In this document: positions 31,230 to 43,875 of the stretch, in pieces
Numbering within the stretch: the first letter of the stretch is position 1
Layout: the number at the start of each line of letters is the position of its first letter
From: an uncultured Fidelibacterota bacterium
Lineage (GTDB): Bacteria > Fidelibacterota > Marinisomatia > Marinisomatales > Marinisomataceae
Direction of reading: 5' to 3'
Length of the DNA stretch: 64,000 nucleotides
NCBI GenBank assembly: GCA_902525615.1
Contig: CABZHT010000001.1
Span: 285,282 to 349,281, forward strand
The notes under the pieces: model-generated
The model's database searches: none
Told to the model about the DNA's origin: nothing
What the model saw: only the letters and a program-made list of their open reading frames with translations
Translations under genes and position numbers: made by a program

Positions 31230-31961
31230 ATGCAATTGCCAATCTATTTTTTTGGAGATAATCACTTTTCTCCAACTCCTTCATTATCTAATGAAAATAA
31301 AATCAAGAAGATGGAAGAGTTTATTCATGTAATTGAAAAGTCTAAAGGAAGTATCTTTATTATGGGGGATTTTTTTGATTATTACTTCGAATACAATAAA
31401 AATAATCCAAATTATTTTGAAAAGATTTTTTTATTACTAGAAAAAATAAAAAGCAAAGGAATTGAAATATATTTTATAGCAGGCAATCATGATTTTTGGA
31501 TAGGAAAAGAATTTGAATCACTAATAACAAAATCTTTTTTAAATGATCAAATTTTATTTGCAGGTAATAAAAGAATTTATGTTACTCATGGAGACGGTAT
31601 CCTATCTTGGGATAAAGGATATCGATTATTAAAGATTATTTTAAGAAGTAAAATTTTTCGTTTTTTATACTCTTTATTACCAAAAAGTATTGCGTTAAAA
31701 GTTGCAGAAAAAATTTCATATGAAAGAAAAGATTCACATAAAATTGATAATAAAAAGTTAGATAAAATTCATTTGGAGTTGATTGAATACGCTAGATCAA
31801 AGTGGAATAAAGATTGTGACATTGTAATCATGGGTCACTACCATCATTCATTTAATTTTAATGAAAATCAAAAACAATTAATTATACTTGATGATTGTTG
31901 TGATCAACAATTTAATTATGCCAAATATGATGGTAATTCAATTAGTATAAAAAGTTTATAA
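31230..31961 (+). CDS. lpxH: UDP-2,3-diacylglucosamine pyrophosphatase-like phosphoesterase
   Basis: The 243-residue protein is a calcineurin-like metallophosphoesterase with FFGDNHF, MGDFFDYY, AGNHDFWIG, VTHGDG and MGHYHH, which supply the two-metal site. The insertion around FRFLYSLLPKSIALKVAEKIS is the lipid-binding helical cap of LpxH proteins, which remove UMP in lipid A synthesis. LpxH is normally written GDxHL at the first motif, here GDNHF. It lies on the plus strand, divergent from the peptidase gene and back to back with argF, whose stop is one base away; no hairpin lies between the two convergent genes. Confidence 0.85.
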   Translation: MQLPIYFFGDNHFSPTPSLSNENKIKKMEEFIHVIEKSKGSIFIMGDFFDYYFEYNKNNPNYFEKIFLLLEKIKSKGIEIYFIAGNHDFWIGKEFESLITKSFLNDQILFAGNKRIYVTHGDGILSWDKGYRLLKIILRSKIFRFLYSLLPKSIALKVAEKISYERKDSHKIDNKKLDKIHLELIEYARSKWNKDCDIVIMGHYHHSFNFNENQKQLIILDDCCDQQFNYAKYDGNSISIKSL

Positions 31962-32885
31962 CTAAACTTTATTTGCTAGAGTTACCATAATAGCATTTTG
32001 GGTATGTAGTCTATTCTCAGCTTGCTCAAATACTATTGAATTTGGAGAATCAATTACTTGATCGGTAACTTCTCTGCCTCTTTCAGCTGGCAAGCAATGC
32101 ATAAACATATAATCATTTTTTGCATGTTGAATCAAATCATTATTTACCTGCAAAGGAGAAAATATTTTTACCCTTTCATCAACTTCTTCTTTTTGACCCA
32201 TTGATGCCCAAACATCTGTATAAATAACATCAGCATCTTTTACTCCCTGAATTGGGTCATGAAGAATATTTATTGAAGAGAGATTTTTAGAATTGGCATA
32301 TGAAATTGTTTCTGCATCAGGTTCATACCCTTTAGGACAGACGCAAGTGAATTCAAAAGGTAATACTGAAGCTAATCTTATCCATGAGTTAACAATATTA
32401 TTTCCATCTCCAACATATACAATCTTTAAATCACTGAAATGATCTTTTTTTTGCTCCCAAATTGTAAACATATCAGTAAGAATTTGGCATGGATGGTTAT
32501 AATCAGTTAGACCGTTCACAACCGGCACAGTAGCATATTTTTCAAATTCCAACATATCATTATGACTATATACTCTTGCCATTATCATATCATTATATCT
32601 ACTGAAAAGTTGAGCTAAATCACCTGCACTCTCACGAGTTCCTAAGCCAATATCTTGAGGGGCTAAATAAATTGCATGACCTCCCATCCAAGCAAAACCT
32701 GTTTCAAATGAAACTCTGGTTCGTGCAGAAGGTTTTGCAAATATCATCGCCATTGAGTGGTCTTTGAAGGGTTGATAACTTTCTTTATTTCTATATTTTG
32801 ACTTTAACTCAGCAGCTAATTCAAATAAATCTAAAATCTCATTTTTACTAAAGTCATCTACTTTTATACAATGTTTTACACTCAT
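31962..32885 (-). CDS. argF: Ornithine carbamoyltransferase
   Basis: The 307-residue protein makes citrulline from ornithine and carbamoyl phosphate in arginine synthesis. Carbamoyl phosphate binds at PSARTRVSFE (the classic STRTR is SARTR here) and at HPCQ. The ornithine side is DVWASMGQK and HCLPAERGREVTD, all in the normal positions and near normal length. Bacteroidota often carry an N-acetylornithine type instead; the HCLPAERG motif favours the ornithine enzyme. The start overlaps rpoN by four bases (ATGA), so it is last in the leftward run. Confidence 0.92.
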   Translation of the reverse strand: MSVKHCIKVDDFSKNEILDLFELAAELKSKYRNKESYQPFKDHSMAMIFAKPSARTRVSFETGFAWMGGHAIYLAPQDIGLGTRESAGDLAQLFSRYNDMIMARVYSHNDMLEFEKYATVPVVNGLTDYNHPCQILTDMFTIWEQKKDHFSDLKIVYVGDGNNIVNSWIRLASVLPFEFTCVCPKGYEPDAETISYANSKNLSSINILHDPIQGVKDADVIYTDVWASMGQKEEVDERVKIFSPLQVNNDLIQHAKNDYMFMHCLPAERGREVTDQVIDSPNSIVFEQAENRLHTQNAIMVTLANKV

Positions 32886-34171
32886 TTTTCTATCCTTTGA
32901 CTTACATTTTTAATATCTAATAGCTTTCTATATTTAGCAACCGTTCTTCTTGCCACCAGAAAATCTTTTTCATTTAATTTCTCTACAATATCTGAATCAG
33001 ATAATGGGGATTTCTTATCCTCTGCATCTATTATTTCAAGTATCACTTTTTTAAGCTCATTTGTAGATGCAGTTTTACCAGATTTTTTAGTTAATGCATT
33101 TGAAAATAAACTTTTTAAACTAATTAATCCAATTGGTGTATCAATATATTTATTTTTGACCACTCTACTAATACTTGAAATATCTTTATCAATTTTATTT
33201 GCAATATCTTCTAATTTTAACGGATTTAAAAATTCACTTTTATTGCTTAAAAAATTTCCTTGTACTAATAAAATCTGCTCAATAACATCCTTTAGTGTAT
33301 TAGATCTATAATTCAATGTATCTAAGATATTTTGTGCATCACTAATATGGTTTTTTAAGAAAGTTTTTTCTTCTTTTGAAGAATTTGAATTCATTGCTGC
33401 ATCTAGATAATCTTGCGAAATTTGATACTTATTTAATAGTCTATCATTTATAAGAATCAACCACTTATCTTCTTTCTCCTTCACTATAGCGTCTGGTAAA
33501 ACATTTTCGATGCCTAAATCATTATCAAGAATGGGAGAAAAATTTTGATCTGAAATGAATGAAAAGGCTTCATCAATTTCTTTGTCCGTACAATTTATAT
33601 GTTGTTTTATCTTATCTTTATCCTGATTTAAAAAATCATCAAAATAATTTTCAACTATTTTGTTAGATAGTGTATTAGAATTTCCAATTTGAAAAGTTAA
33701 ATACTCTTTCAAATCTTTGCTTCCCACACCCACTGGATTAAGCTCCATTACTTCTTTTCTGATTTGTTCTATTTCTTCAACATCAACATTATGATTATCT
33801 GCTATTAACTCTAACTCAATATCTAAAAATCCATTCTTATCTAAATTAAATACTATTTCTTTTCCAATTAATTTTGATTTCTTATCAAGATTTGATGTAT
33901 CAATTTGAGTTATTAAATCATCTGTGATGTCCTTGCTTTCTGGAATATTTGCTAAGAATAATTCATAGCTACTTTGATCTTGAAATGAATCTACCTGATT
34001 ATTTGATCTTGATTCTTCAATACTTTTTTCTTCAATTACAGGGTTTACTTGTATTTCATTTTCCAAATCTTTTTCAAGCTCATCAATAGATAACTCTAAT
34101 AGTCTAGATTTTATAATTTGCTGAGGAACTATAGATTGTTTTTGTCTAAGCTTGGTAGAAAGTTTGTTCAT
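32882..34171 (-). CDS. rpoN: RNA polymerase sigma-54 factor
   Basis: The 429-residue protein has the acidic-hydrophobic region I (MNKLSTKLRQKQSIVPQQII, LLELSIDELEKDLENEI and NPVIEEK), a central core-binding region and a C-terminal DNA-binding region with the RpoN box ARRTVAKYRKLL. It is somewhat shorter than the E. coli protein. It directs polymerase to -24/-12 promoters opened by enhancer-binding ATPases. It follows lptB with a four-base overlap, the same lptB-rpoN pairing seen in proteobacteria, and precedes argF. No enhancer-binding protein gene is present in this window. Confidence 0.92.
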   Translation of the reverse strand: MNKLSTKLRQKQSIVPQQIIKSRLLELSIDELEKDLENEIQVNPVIEEKSIEESRSNNQVDSFQDQSSYELFLANIPESKDITDDLITQIDTSNLDKKSKLIGKEIVFNLDKNGFLDIELELIADNHNVDVEEIEQIRKEVMELNPVGVGSKDLKEYLTFQIGNSNTLSNKIVENYFDDFLNQDKDKIKQHINCTDKEIDEAFSFISDQNFSPILDNDLGIENVLPDAIVKEKEDKWLILINDRLLNKYQISQDYLDAAMNSNSSKEEKTFLKNHISDAQNILDTLNYRSNTLKDVIEQILLVQGNFLSNKSEFLNPLKLEDIANKIDKDISSISRVVKNKYIDTPIGLISLKSLFSNALTKKSGKTASTNELKKVILEIIDAEDKKSPLSDSDIVEKLNEKDFLVARRTVAKYRKLLDIKNVSQRIEK

Positions 34172-34899
34172 TGATCCAATTTAAAATTTTTACCCAAGTA
34201 TATTCTTCTGACTTCCTCATCATTTGCTAAGGTTTGGGCATCTCCAGATTTTAATATCTTTCCTCCGTATAGAAGGTATGACCTATCTGTAATTGAAAGT
34301 GTCTCTCTAACATTATGATCAGTAATTAGTACTCCAATATTTTGCTGTTTTAGAGAAATAATCATCTGCTGAATATCTTCAACCGCAATCGGATCAACGC
34401 CTGCAAATGGTTCATCTAACAATACAAAGTCAGGTTTTAAAGCTAAAGTGCGACATATTTCAACTCTTCGTCTTTCTCCACCCGATAATCCAGCTCCAAT
34501 ATTATTTCTTATGTGAGAAATATTAAATTGGTTTAGTAGTTTATCAATTAGTTGATTTTGTTCTTCTTTGTTAGGAATAATTGTTTCAAGCACAATTTTC
34601 AAATTATCTTCAACACTTAATTTCCCAAAAATTGATGGTTCTTGAGCTAAATATCCAATCCCCATTCTAGCTCTTTTGTACATTGGAAACTTTGTTATAT
34701 CTTCATCTCCAAAAATTATTTTACCTGAAGAAGGCCTTATCATACCAGTAATCATATAAAATGTTGTGGTCTTTCCTGCCCCGTTCGGTCCTAAAAGACC
34801 TACAACTTCACCTTTATTTAAATTTAAATCAATGTCATTAACGGCATAAAAATCTCCATATTTTTTAACAAGATTTTGTGCTCTTAATACTTTAGTCAT
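34168..34899 (-). CDS. lptB: LPS export ABC transporter ATPase LptB
   Basis: The 243-residue ATPase has Walker A GPNGAGKTT, signature LSGGERRRVEICRTL, Walker B DFVLLDEPFAGVDP and the H loop ITDHNVRET. The motifs IGYLAQEPSIF and ERRRVEICRTLALKPDF are characteristic of LptB rather than of other small ABC ATPases. With LptFG it powers extraction of LPS from the inner membrane. The gene sits between lptC and rpoN with short overlaps on both sides, the conserved order. Confidence 0.95.
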   Translation of the reverse strand: MTKVLRAQNLVKKYGDFYAVNDIDLNLNKGEVVGLLGPNGAGKTTTFYMITGMIRPSSGKIIFGDEDITKFPMYKRARMGIGYLAQEPSIFGKLSVEDNLKIVLETIIPNKEEQNQLIDKLLNQFNISHIRNNIGAGLSGGERRRVEICRTLALKPDFVLLDEPFAGVDPIAVEDIQQMIISLKQQNIGVLITDHNVRETLSITDRSYLLYGGKILKSGDAQTLANDEEVRRIYLGKNFKLDQ

Positions 34900-35422
34900 T
34901 ATTAATTCTTCCTCTTGGTTGCAAAATATTCCAATCAGTTAGGTCTATATTAGATTTAAATCCAGTTCCATAAAGTGTGTCCGTATCTGAAGTAACAAAT
35001 TTAAGATTTGCATCAGTATAAATTTTATCAGAATTATTATCCCATGTTAAAGAGTCTGTCATAAGTATTTTTCCATCATCGGAAATGACAATAACACTTC
35101 CATAAGCTTTAATTCTATTCTCTTTTTCATTTACCATCGCAGATTGTGATTTTATTAAAGATTTATGCTGAAAATCTTCATCAAATAAATCAACATTAAC
35201 GTTATCATATAGCTCTAATTGTAATGATTGATTATTCTTTTTTAAGATTTCCGATTTGATTTTTGCAGTAATATTACCTTTTTTTGTTAATGTAATTTCT
35301 ACATTTGTTGATAATTGATCATGTACGTCTTTTTCAACATTATTGGTAACTTCATTTTTTGAACATGAAACGAAAAAAAGCATTAAAAAAATTGTTAATT
35401 TTTTGTTTAAATCTAATGTCAT
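34892..35422 (-). CDS. lptC: LPS export component LptC (lipoprotein form)
   Basis: The 176-residue protein has a lipobox-like signal (MLFFVSCSKN) and a beta-rich LptC/OstA-like domain (LQLELYDNVNVDLFDEDFQ, SAMVNEKENRIKAYGSVIV, DSLTWDNNSDKIYTDANLKF, TLYGTGFKSNIDLTDWNI), the repeating pattern of the jelly-roll bridge that carries LPS across the periplasm. The LptC of E. coli has an N-terminal membrane helix, whereas lipoprotein forms occur in FCB bacteria. It overlaps lptB by eight bases and kdsC by four. Confidence 0.88.
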   Translation of the reverse strand: MTLDLNKKLTIFLMLFFVSCSKNEVTNNVEKDVHDQLSTNVEITLTKKGNITAKIKSEILKKNNQSLQLELYDNVNVDLFDEDFQHKSLIKSQSAMVNEKENRIKAYGSVIVISDDGKILMTDSLTWDNNSDKIYTDANLKFVTSDTDTLYGTGFKSNIDLTDWNILQPRGRINND

Positions 35423-35961
35423 TTTAGCTCACTAAGTAATTTATCTAATTGTTCAGTAAAATCACCTCTAGATTGAATAAGCAGGTCAATTACCTCTCTT
35501 ACTGCGCCTTTACCCCCTTCAAGTAAAGTGGTATAGTGCGAATAATTAGATATATACTTTGGAGCATTTGGTACTGTAACAGCAAATCCAACTTTTTCTA
35601 AAATAGGTATGTCTATAATGTCATCTCCAATGAAACAAACTTCATTATCTAATACCCCATATTTCTTTTTTAATTCATTGTATGCGTCAATTTTACGAAT
35701 TACTCCATTATATACGTCATCAATTTGAAGCTCTTCTGCTCTTTGAGTAGTTGTAAGAGATTCTCTTCCAGTAATCCATACAGTTTTAATATTAAGATTC
35801 AATAATCTAAGCATTACAAAACCAACACCATCAAGCGCATTAAAAGATCTCAACTCATCTCCGGATGTACTTTTAATAAATGATCCATCTGTGAGTACAC
35901 CATCAATATCACAAATAAATAATTTTATTTTAGAAAGTGAATCTTGTAATTTTTTATCCAT
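35419..35961 (-). CDS. kdsC: 3-deoxy-D-manno-octulosonate 8-phosphate phosphatase
   Basis: The 180-residue HAD-family phosphatase has CDIDGVLTDG with both catalytic Asp, ITGRES, VCFIGDDIIDIPILEKVG and GGKGAVREVIDL, the exact KdsC pattern. It removes phosphate from Kdo-8-phosphate, made by KdsA, the neighbour upstream; the pair is coupled by an eight-base overlap. It is part of the Kdo/LPS supply cluster. Confidence 0.94.
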   Translation of the reverse strand: MDKKLQDSLSKIKLFICDIDGVLTDGSFIKSTSGDELRSFNALDGVGFVMLRLLNLNIKTVWITGRESLTTTQRAEELQIDDVYNGVIRKIDAYNELKKKYGVLDNEVCFIGDDIIDIPILEKVGFAVTVPNAPKYISNYSHYTTLLEGGKGAVREVIDLLIQSRGDFTEQLDKLLSELK

Positions 35962-36775
35962 GATTTAAATATGTTTCTCTAAAAGCAATAATAGATGTTA
36001 ATACTTTTTCTAGTTTATCAATAGGCCATTGTGTGCTAGCATCGCTCAATGCATTATCTACATCATCATGCACTTCCATAAATATTCCATTTGCACCTGA
36101 TGAAACAGCAGCAAATGTTTGGGAAGGAATAAATTGTCTATTTCCACCTGTTTTTGATTCATGATTTCCAGGTATTTGTGCACTATGCGTGGCATCAAAA
36201 ATAACAGGATAACCAAATGACTGCATTATAGGAATTGATTTTAAATCTGTAACTAAACTATCAAAACCGAAAGTATTACCTCTCTCTGTTAGTAAGATAT
36301 TTTTATTACCACTTTCTTCTAGTTTATTAATGATATTTTCTACTTTATAAGGAGATAGAAATTGTCCTTTTTTAACGTTCACTACTTTACCAGTTTGCGC
36401 TGCTGCAACTAATAAATCAGTTTGCCTACAAAGAAATGCTGGAATTTGAATAATATCTATAACATCGCTAACTGCATTGGCATGTTCAGGTAGATGAATA
36501 TCTGTAGTGACCGGAATGTTAAAGTTATTTTTTATTTCTTCTAAAATCTTTAATCCAGCATCTAAACCATCTCCTCTAAATGATGAAATAGATGTCCTGT
36601 TAGCTTTATCAAAAGAGCTCTTAAAAACAAATGGGATATTTAGCTTAGATGTAATTTCAGTTATTTTTTCAGCAATACCGAAACAATGATCTCTGCTTTC
36701 AATAACACATGGACCTCCAATGAAAGGTATAGCGCTATCTCCAAAAATAATGTTATCTAGCTTTACTTTGTTCAT
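35954..36775 (-). CDS. kdsA: 3-deoxy-8-phosphooctulonate synthase
   Basis: The 273-residue aldolase condenses phosphoenolpyruvate with arabinose-5-phosphate to Kdo-8-phosphate. The family motifs are all present: GGPCVIESRD, FKSSFDKANRTS, TDIHLPEHA, QIPAFLCRQTDLL, KKGQFLSPY, TERGNTFG and DATHSAQIPG. The Cys in AFLCRQ is shared by all forms. Further metal-binding variants cannot be told apart by eye. It lies two bases from pyrG and overlaps kdsC. Confidence 0.94.
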   Translation of the reverse strand: MNKVKLDNIIFGDSAIPFIGGPCVIESRDHCFGIAEKITEITSKLNIPFVFKSSFDKANRTSISSFRGDGLDAGLKILEEIKNNFNIPVTTDIHLPEHANAVSDVIDIIQIPAFLCRQTDLLVAAAQTGKVVNVKKGQFLSPYKVENIINKLEESGNKNILLTERGNTFGFDSLVTDLKSIPIMQSFGYPVIFDATHSAQIPGNHESKTGGNRQFIPSQTFAAVSSGANGIFMEVHDDVDNALSDASTQWPIDKLEKVLTSIIAFRETYLNHG

Positions 36776-36777
36776 AT

Positions 36778-39054
<2,277 letters not shown>

Positions 39055-39058
<4 letters not shown>

Positions 39059-39366
39059 TGGCTTTCCTTTTTTACAGTTAAAGGAACTTCAACATAATCA
39101 GAATTTGAACTTGGACTATTTGCTAATACATCTTTTTTATCCAAAGAAGATTCATAATTATCCTCTCTTAAAGAGCTATTCATATCATGAACATTATACA
39201 ACTCTTCAACATTTTCAGTATCTATCTCATTTAGTATATCCATATAATTAAGAATATTATTCATATCTTCAGTGCGTTTTTTTAGTTCTTCACTTGTTAA
39301 AGATAATCTTGATAATTCAGAAATCTTCTTTACTTCTTGTTCTGAGATTTTATTTTTTTTAGACAT
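39055..39366 (-). CDS. gatC: Asp/Glu-tRNA amidotransferase subunit C
   Basis: The 103-residue protein has the GatC pattern ISEQEVKKISELSRLSLTSE, then DMNNILNYMDILNEIDTENVE and the C-terminal DVLANSPSSN followed by VPLTV. GatC stabilises GatAB, which converts mischarged Glu-tRNA-Gln or Asp-tRNA-Asn. gatA and gatB are not in this window, so the complex is split around the chromosome. The gene appears to start the leftward Kdo/LPS run; the 60 bases upstream separate it from the efflux operon. Confidence 0.92.
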
Positions 39367-39426
39367 AAATTATTTTTGACAATTTAGATGATTAGAAAGA
39401 CTTCATCAAGAAAAAGGCCATAAGAC

Positions 39427-40698
39427 TTAATCGTATCTCATTGAATCAATTGGATTCAACTTTGATGCTTTAATTGCTGGGTAGAGGCCAAATATTATAC
39501 CCATAGAAGCACAAATTTGAAGACTATAGAACACCCATTCATATGGAATTACAGGATTTTGTTCAAGAAAAGTAGCTACTACATTACCGAAAGATAAGCC
39601 TAAAATAATCCCAACAATACCACCTAGGATAGAAATTAAAATTGCTTCAATTAAGAATTGTAAAAAAATATCTAACCTTCTCGCACCAAGAGCTTTTCTT
39701 ATACCAATCTCTTTAATTCTTTCTGTTAAAGAAACTAGCATAATATTAGCAATTCCAATTCCAGCAACAATCAACGAAATACCTGCTACAAGACCAACAA
39801 AAATTTTTATAGATGATGTAAAGCTGCCAAAAGTATCCATTAATTGATCATTGGTTGCAATGTAAAAGTTATTTGGTTCACCTGGTGGAATTTTTCTTAT
39901 AGCTCTAAATACTCCAATAGCTTCGTCAGTTGCATCTTCCAAAGCATCCATGGATTCTGCTTCTAAAATAAGTTGAAGATCAGGTCTTCCTCTCCATCCT
40001 TTTCCTCCATAGTATTTTAAATACGTGCTGATAGGAATACCAATCATACTATCCATATTTTGACCTAACAATTCACCTTTAGGTTCAGTTAAAGCGATTA
40101 TTTCAAAAGGGATATTGTCAATTTCTATATTTTGTCCCACTGGATTTGAATATGGAAAAAGTTGCTCTTTAATATAATATCCTACGATAGCAACCCTATT
40201 AGCATTTTCTACATCAATATCTTGAATATTTCTTCCATCAAGGATATCATATTTTGAAACGGATAATACATCGCCATCAGAACCCCAAAAACTTGCAAGT
40301 CTACTTTTCAATTCTTCTTTTCCAACAGAGATTGTTCTATCGCTTGGTTCTTCCGTGGTTGTAGCAGCCATGTTAGTCACTAGAGTAAGATTTCGTTTTA
40401 ATTGCTCATATTCATCCCATGTAATTCTTGGTATTTTTCTTTTACCCCATCCTGCATCATTACCAAATTGTATTTGGACAGGATTATCTTTAGTAATGTA
40501 AAATATGTTGGTTTTCATATCTGCAACTAATGATTCAGTTGACTGTTCAAAAGTTTCTAAAACTGTCATAATTGCAATGATAGAAGAAACTCCAACAGTA
40601 ATACCCATTAGAGTTAACGCAGTTCTTAATTTCGTTTGACCAAAATAAAAAAGTACTCCACCGATAGCATCGACTAAATAATTTATTATTCTATTCAT
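39427..40698 (-). CDS. MacB-type ABC permease (FtsX family), second copy
   Basis: The 423-residue protein has an N-terminal membrane helix (LTLMGITVGVSSIIAIMTVLE), a long periplasmic MacB_PCD domain and three C-terminal helices with the FtsX pattern (GIGIANIMLVSLTERIKEIGIRKALGAR, then GLYPAIKASKLNPIDSMRYD). It pairs with the preceding permease, the ATPase, the HlyD-like adaptor and the TolC-like protein. The eight-base overlap (ATGAATAG) with the upstream permease mirrors that between the ATPase and the first permease. The substrate could be a drug, peptide or lipoprotein; it is not readable. Confidence 0.92.
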   Translation of the reverse strand: MNRIINYLVDAIGGVLFYFGQTKLRTALTLMGITVGVSSIIAIMTVLETFEQSTESLVADMKTNIFYITKDNPVQIQFGNDAGWGKRKIPRITWDEYEQLKRNLTLVTNMAATTTEEPSDRTISVGKEELKSRLASFWGSDGDVLSVSKYDILDGRNIQDIDVENANRVAIVGYYIKEQLFPYSNPVGQNIEIDNIPFEIIALTEPKGELLGQNMDSMIGIPISTYLKYYGGKGWRGRPDLQLILEAESMDALEDATDEAIGVFRAIRKIPPGEPNNFYIATNDQLMDTFGSFTSSIKIFVGLVAGISLIVAGIGIANIMLVSLTERIKEIGIRKALGARRLDIFLQFLIEAILISILGGIVGIILGLSFGNVVATFLEQNPVIPYEWVFYSLQICASMGIIFGLYPAIKASKLNPIDSMRYD

Positions 40699-41932
40699 CT
40701 CTTAAGGCATCAATAGGATTTAGATTTGCTGCTGTTCTGGCTGGAATCAAGCCTGCTAAAACACCAATGAAAACGCAAATAGTAAAGGTGTAAAATACTA
40801 GCAATAAGTCAAAACTTATTGGTAATGTTGCGCCATTAAAGTTTGGTATAGGAAAAGAAGCAAGTCCAAAAACGGTTAATCGAATGAGTGCAATTCCAAC
40901 CGATCCTCCAATAATTGCTATAGCCACTGCCTCGCTTAAAAATTGAGTTAATATATTGAAATTGGTTGCTCCCATTGCTTTTCTAAGGCCAATTTCTCTA
41001 GTTCTTTCTCTGACTGAAACAAACATTACGTTCATAATACCAATTGCAGAGACTACCAAAGAAATTCCTGTTACTAAAAATCCCATTCCCGCTATTGCAT
41101 TTTTCATTGTATTAAATTGTTTCATATATGCATCAGCTGAATTAACAGCAAAATTATCATCATCACCTGGAGGAATTTTTCTAGCAACACGCATAATCAT
41201 TTCAACTTCTTCTTTTGCTAACGGAATATCTTCGGGATTGGTTTGTAAAACCAGTTCATCAAAACCCCATCTTGTAAGTATTCTTTCAAATGTTGTTGAA
41301 GGCATAATCACTAAGTTATCCAATGTTCCACCTGGAACCATTCCTATACCTTGTTTTTTCAATTCACCAATAATTTCAAAAGTAACATTATTTAATCTTA
41401 TTTTTTTACCAATAGGATCTTTTCCTTGAAAAAACCCGTCTCTTACAGTACCCCCAACAATGATAACTCTTCTTTGAAGATCCCATTCATTTTGAGAGAA
41501 AAACCTTCCGTTCTCAATTTTTGTGCCACTTAACATATCTTGATAACTTGGGTATACTCCGTTCAATTGTAACCATGAGGCTTTATTTCCATAAGTTGCT
41601 CTAGTCCAAGTATTTTTTTTGATACTTACATCTGTAATATATTCACTGTATTGAGTAATATACTCTAATGAAGATTCTTCAATTTTTGGACGATTTCTAT
41701 ATTTCCACCAATCAAAATCAAAAGACCACGGCCACGTTCCAACATATACTTTATCATTACCATAATAATCCATTGATTTAGCGAATTCTTTATCAATGCT
41801 TGAAACTGCTGCAGAAACTATACTTACAGTGAAAATGCCAATTGTTAATCCAGAGGCAGTTAAAATAACTCTAGTTAAATTTGATCTTACAGAAAATAAA
41901 CCAATGATAATATTTTTAAAAAAATTATTCAT
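40691..41932 (-). CDS. MacB-type ABC permease (FtsX family), first copy
   Basis: I place the start at [10 protein letters not shown], where the ATG overlaps the ATPase stop by eight bases with a GAG-like ribosome site; the ORF track begins ten codons earlier. The protein has the same layout as the next permease: N-terminal helix ([20 protein letters not shown]), periplasmic domain, and C-terminal [27 protein letters not shown] and [20 protein letters not shown]. Two diverged permeases would allow a heterodimer, unlike the MacB homodimer. Confidence 0.92.
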   Translation of the reverse strand: MNNFFKNIIIGLFSVRSNLTRVILTASGLTIGIFTVSIVSAAVSSIDKEFAKSMDYYGNDKVYVGTWPWSFDFDWWKYRNRPKIEESSLEYITQYSEYITDVSIKKNTWTRATYGNKASWLQLNGVYPSYQDMLSGTKIENGRFFSQNEWDLQRRVIIVGGTVRDGFFQGKDPIGKKIRLNNVTFEIIGELKKQGIGMVPGGTLDNLVIMPSTTFERILTRWGFDELVLQTNPEDIPLAKEEVEMIMRVARKIPPGDDDNFAVNSADAYMKQFNTMKNAIAGMGFLVTGISLVVSAIGIMNVMFVSVRERTREIGLRKAMGATNFNILTQFLSEAVAIAIIGGSVGIALIRLTVFGLASFPIPNFNGATLPISFDLLLVFYTFTICVFIGVLAGLIPARTAANLNPIDALRDE

Positions 41933-42614
41933 CTCTAGCAATTTTTCCATCAAAAATATCAATACGTCTTTTAGAAAGCTTTGCTACAGACTCTTCATGG
42001 GTCACCACAATAATTGTATTTCCATCCTTATGCAGTTTTGCGAAAAATTTCAAGATTTCGTTACCACTTTTTGAATCTAAATTACCAGTAGGTTCATCAG
42101 CCAAAATGATTGATGGCTTATTTACCAATGCTCTTGCAATAGCAACTCTTTGTCTTTGTCCTCCCGATAATTCATTAGGCTTGTGAGTCATTCTATCCTG
42201 CAAACCTACAATATGTAATGCCTCTTCTGCACGTTCTATCCTTTCTTTTCTTCCAAGTGAAGAATAAATCAAAGGAACCTCAACATTTTGCATAGCATTA
42301 AGTTTTGGAAGGAGATTAAAAGTTTGAAAAACAAAACCAATTTTTTCATTTCTAATATTGGCAAGTTGGTTATCATCCATCTCGGAAATTAACTCATCTT
42401 TAAATTTATACTTTCCTTTAGTAGGAACATCTAAGCATCCAATAATATTCATTAATGTTGATTTTCCAGAACCTGAAGGTCCCATGATAGAAATGTAATC
42501 GTTATCATAAATGCTTAATGATACATTATCTAAAGCCTTAACAACCGTTTCACCTAAGTTGTAGATCTTAGATACGGACTGAATAGATATAATTTCTTTT
42601 TTGGACTTAGCCAC
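41925..42614 (-). CDS. MacB-type ABC transporter ATPase
   Basis: The 229-residue ATPase has Walker [10 protein letters not shown], the Q loop, signature [15 protein letters not shown], Walker [15 protein letters not shown] and the H loop [11 protein letters not shown], the LolD/MacB subgroup with the hallmark GNLDS. It powers the two FtsX-type permeases next to it. Overlaps of eight bases join it to both the adaptor gene and the first permease gene. Confidence 0.94.
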   Translation of the reverse strand: MAKSKKEIISIQSVSKIYNLGETVVKALDNVSLSIYDNDYISIMGPSGSGKSTLMNIIGCLDVPTKGKYKFKDELISEMDDNQLANIRNEKIGFVFQTFNLLPKLNAMQNVEVPLIYSSLGRKERIERAEEALHIVGLQDRMTHKPNELSGGQRQRVAIARALVNKPSIILADEPTGNLDSKSGNEILKFFAKLHKDGNTIIVVTHEESVAKLSKRRIDIFDGKIARDE

Positions 42615-43866
42615 GTTTACGACTTGGTCTAGAATTTTCTTTTACTTTAACAACAGCTCCATCATATAATTCTCTACTAATAGCAATAAAACTACCAGTA
42701 ACAATTGTCTCATCTACTTCTAATCCTGAAATAATTTCATAATCTCTATCTCCAACAATACCTGCTTCAACAATACGTTGCTCAACAGTATTATCATCTT
42801 TCAAGACAAAAACGACTGTTGATTTTTTTTGCTTGCCTCCAAATTGCTTTCTATTGGACCACTGTGACTCTCCATTAACACTAACCTCTGCAGAAAATCC
42901 TGATTTCTTTTCAGCGCTTTTGCCTGGTCTTGGAGTAGTCAATGCCTGAATTGGAATAGTAATAGCTCCTAGTCTTTCCTCTGTTATAATATCAACAGTG
43001 GCACTCATACCTGGTCTCATTCCATCAACTACTTCTAACATTTGCACTTTAACTTGAAAATTTGTTACTTGTTGAGATGAACCTCCGCTGGATGTAGTAG
43101 CAGCATATGCAACTTCTTTTACAAGGCCTTTAAATTTTTTGTTTTGGTATGCATCTACTTGAATTAAGGCTGTATCATTCAATGATATGTCAGCTATATC
43201 ATTTTCATTTACATTAACATAGACTTCCATTTTAGATAAATCTGATAATTTCATCAAGACAGTTGGACTAAACATACCACCTTGAGCTAAATCTCCTACT
43301 TCACCATCAATAAAAGTAATAGTTCCATCTTGTGGAGCAATTAATCTTAGCTTGGACAATGCATCTTCATCTTGAATTAATCTAGATTGAGCACCATTGT
43401 AAGCACTAAGTGCTGATGCATATGAGGAATTAGTAGTTTCCATTTCTTGATCTGATATAAGTCCTTGAGCATAAAGTTTTGATTGTCTTTCTTGCTGAGC
43501 TTTTCTTTGTTCAAGTTGTACTTTTGCTGCCTCAAGACTTGCTCTTGAAGCTTCAGTAGCAGCTTTTTGTTGACGATCATCTAATGACATCAAGAAGTCA
43601 CCTTTTTTAACAAAGTCTCCTTCCTTAACAGCAATTTTAGTAATGTAAGTGGTACTGTTTGCGCTAAGCTTAACTTCTGTTTCAGGAGTTAAAACTCCAT
43701 CTGCTACCACTTTGCTAGACAGATCTTTGGTCGAAACTTTTTGAACTGAAACTTCTAAAGTTCCATCATCATTATTTCCATTAAAGAATGATAACCCTAG
43801 AACAACAATTACAAGTCCTAAAATTTTCATTTTATGTTGCATAATTTTATCAATTAAATTTTTCAC
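42607..43866 (-). CDS. HlyD-family periplasmic adaptor (membrane fusion protein)
   Basis: The 419-residue protein has an N-terminal membrane anchor ([16 protein letters not shown]), a biotinyl-lipoyl domain ([35 protein letters not shown]), a coiled-coil hairpin in about residues 100-165 and beta-barrel and membrane-proximal domains ([10 protein letters not shown], and [16 protein letters not shown]). It joins the inner-membrane ABC transporter to the TolC-like channel. An insertion rich in Ser and Lys near residues 310-345 (STV after KFGG-type basic residues) is unusual but not disruptive. The start follows TolC-like by ten bases. Confidence 0.93.
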   Translation of the reverse strand: MKNLIDKIMQHKMKILGLVIVVLGLSFFNGNNDDGTLEVSVQKVSTKDLSSKVVADGVLTPETEVKLSANSTTYITKIAVKEGDFVKKGDFLMSLDDRQQKAATEASRASLEAAKVQLEQRKAQQERQSKLYAQGLISDQEMETTNSSYASALSAYNGAQSRLIQDEDALSKLRLIAPQDGTITFIDGEVGDLAQGGMFSPTVLMKLSDLSKMEVYVNVNENDIADISLNDTALIQVDAYQNKKFKGLVKEVAYAATTSSGGSSQQVTNFQVKVQMLEVVDGMRPGMSATVDIITEERLGAITIPIQALTTPRPGKSAEKKSGFSAEVSVNGESQWSNRKQFGGKQKKSTVVFVLKDDNTVEQRIVEAGIVGDRDYEIISGLEVDETIVTGSFIAISRELYDGAVVKVKENSRPSRKRG

Positions 43867-43875
43867 AAATACTCC

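Noticed and set aside
31961-31962. Missing terminator between convergent lpxH-like and argF genes as a sign of assembly error
   Set aside because: Back-to-back stops without a hairpin are common in compact genomes and both reading frames are intact.
43377-43580. 67-residue ORF inside the HlyD-like gene
   Set aside because: It is in another frame of the adaptor coding sequence with no ribosome site.
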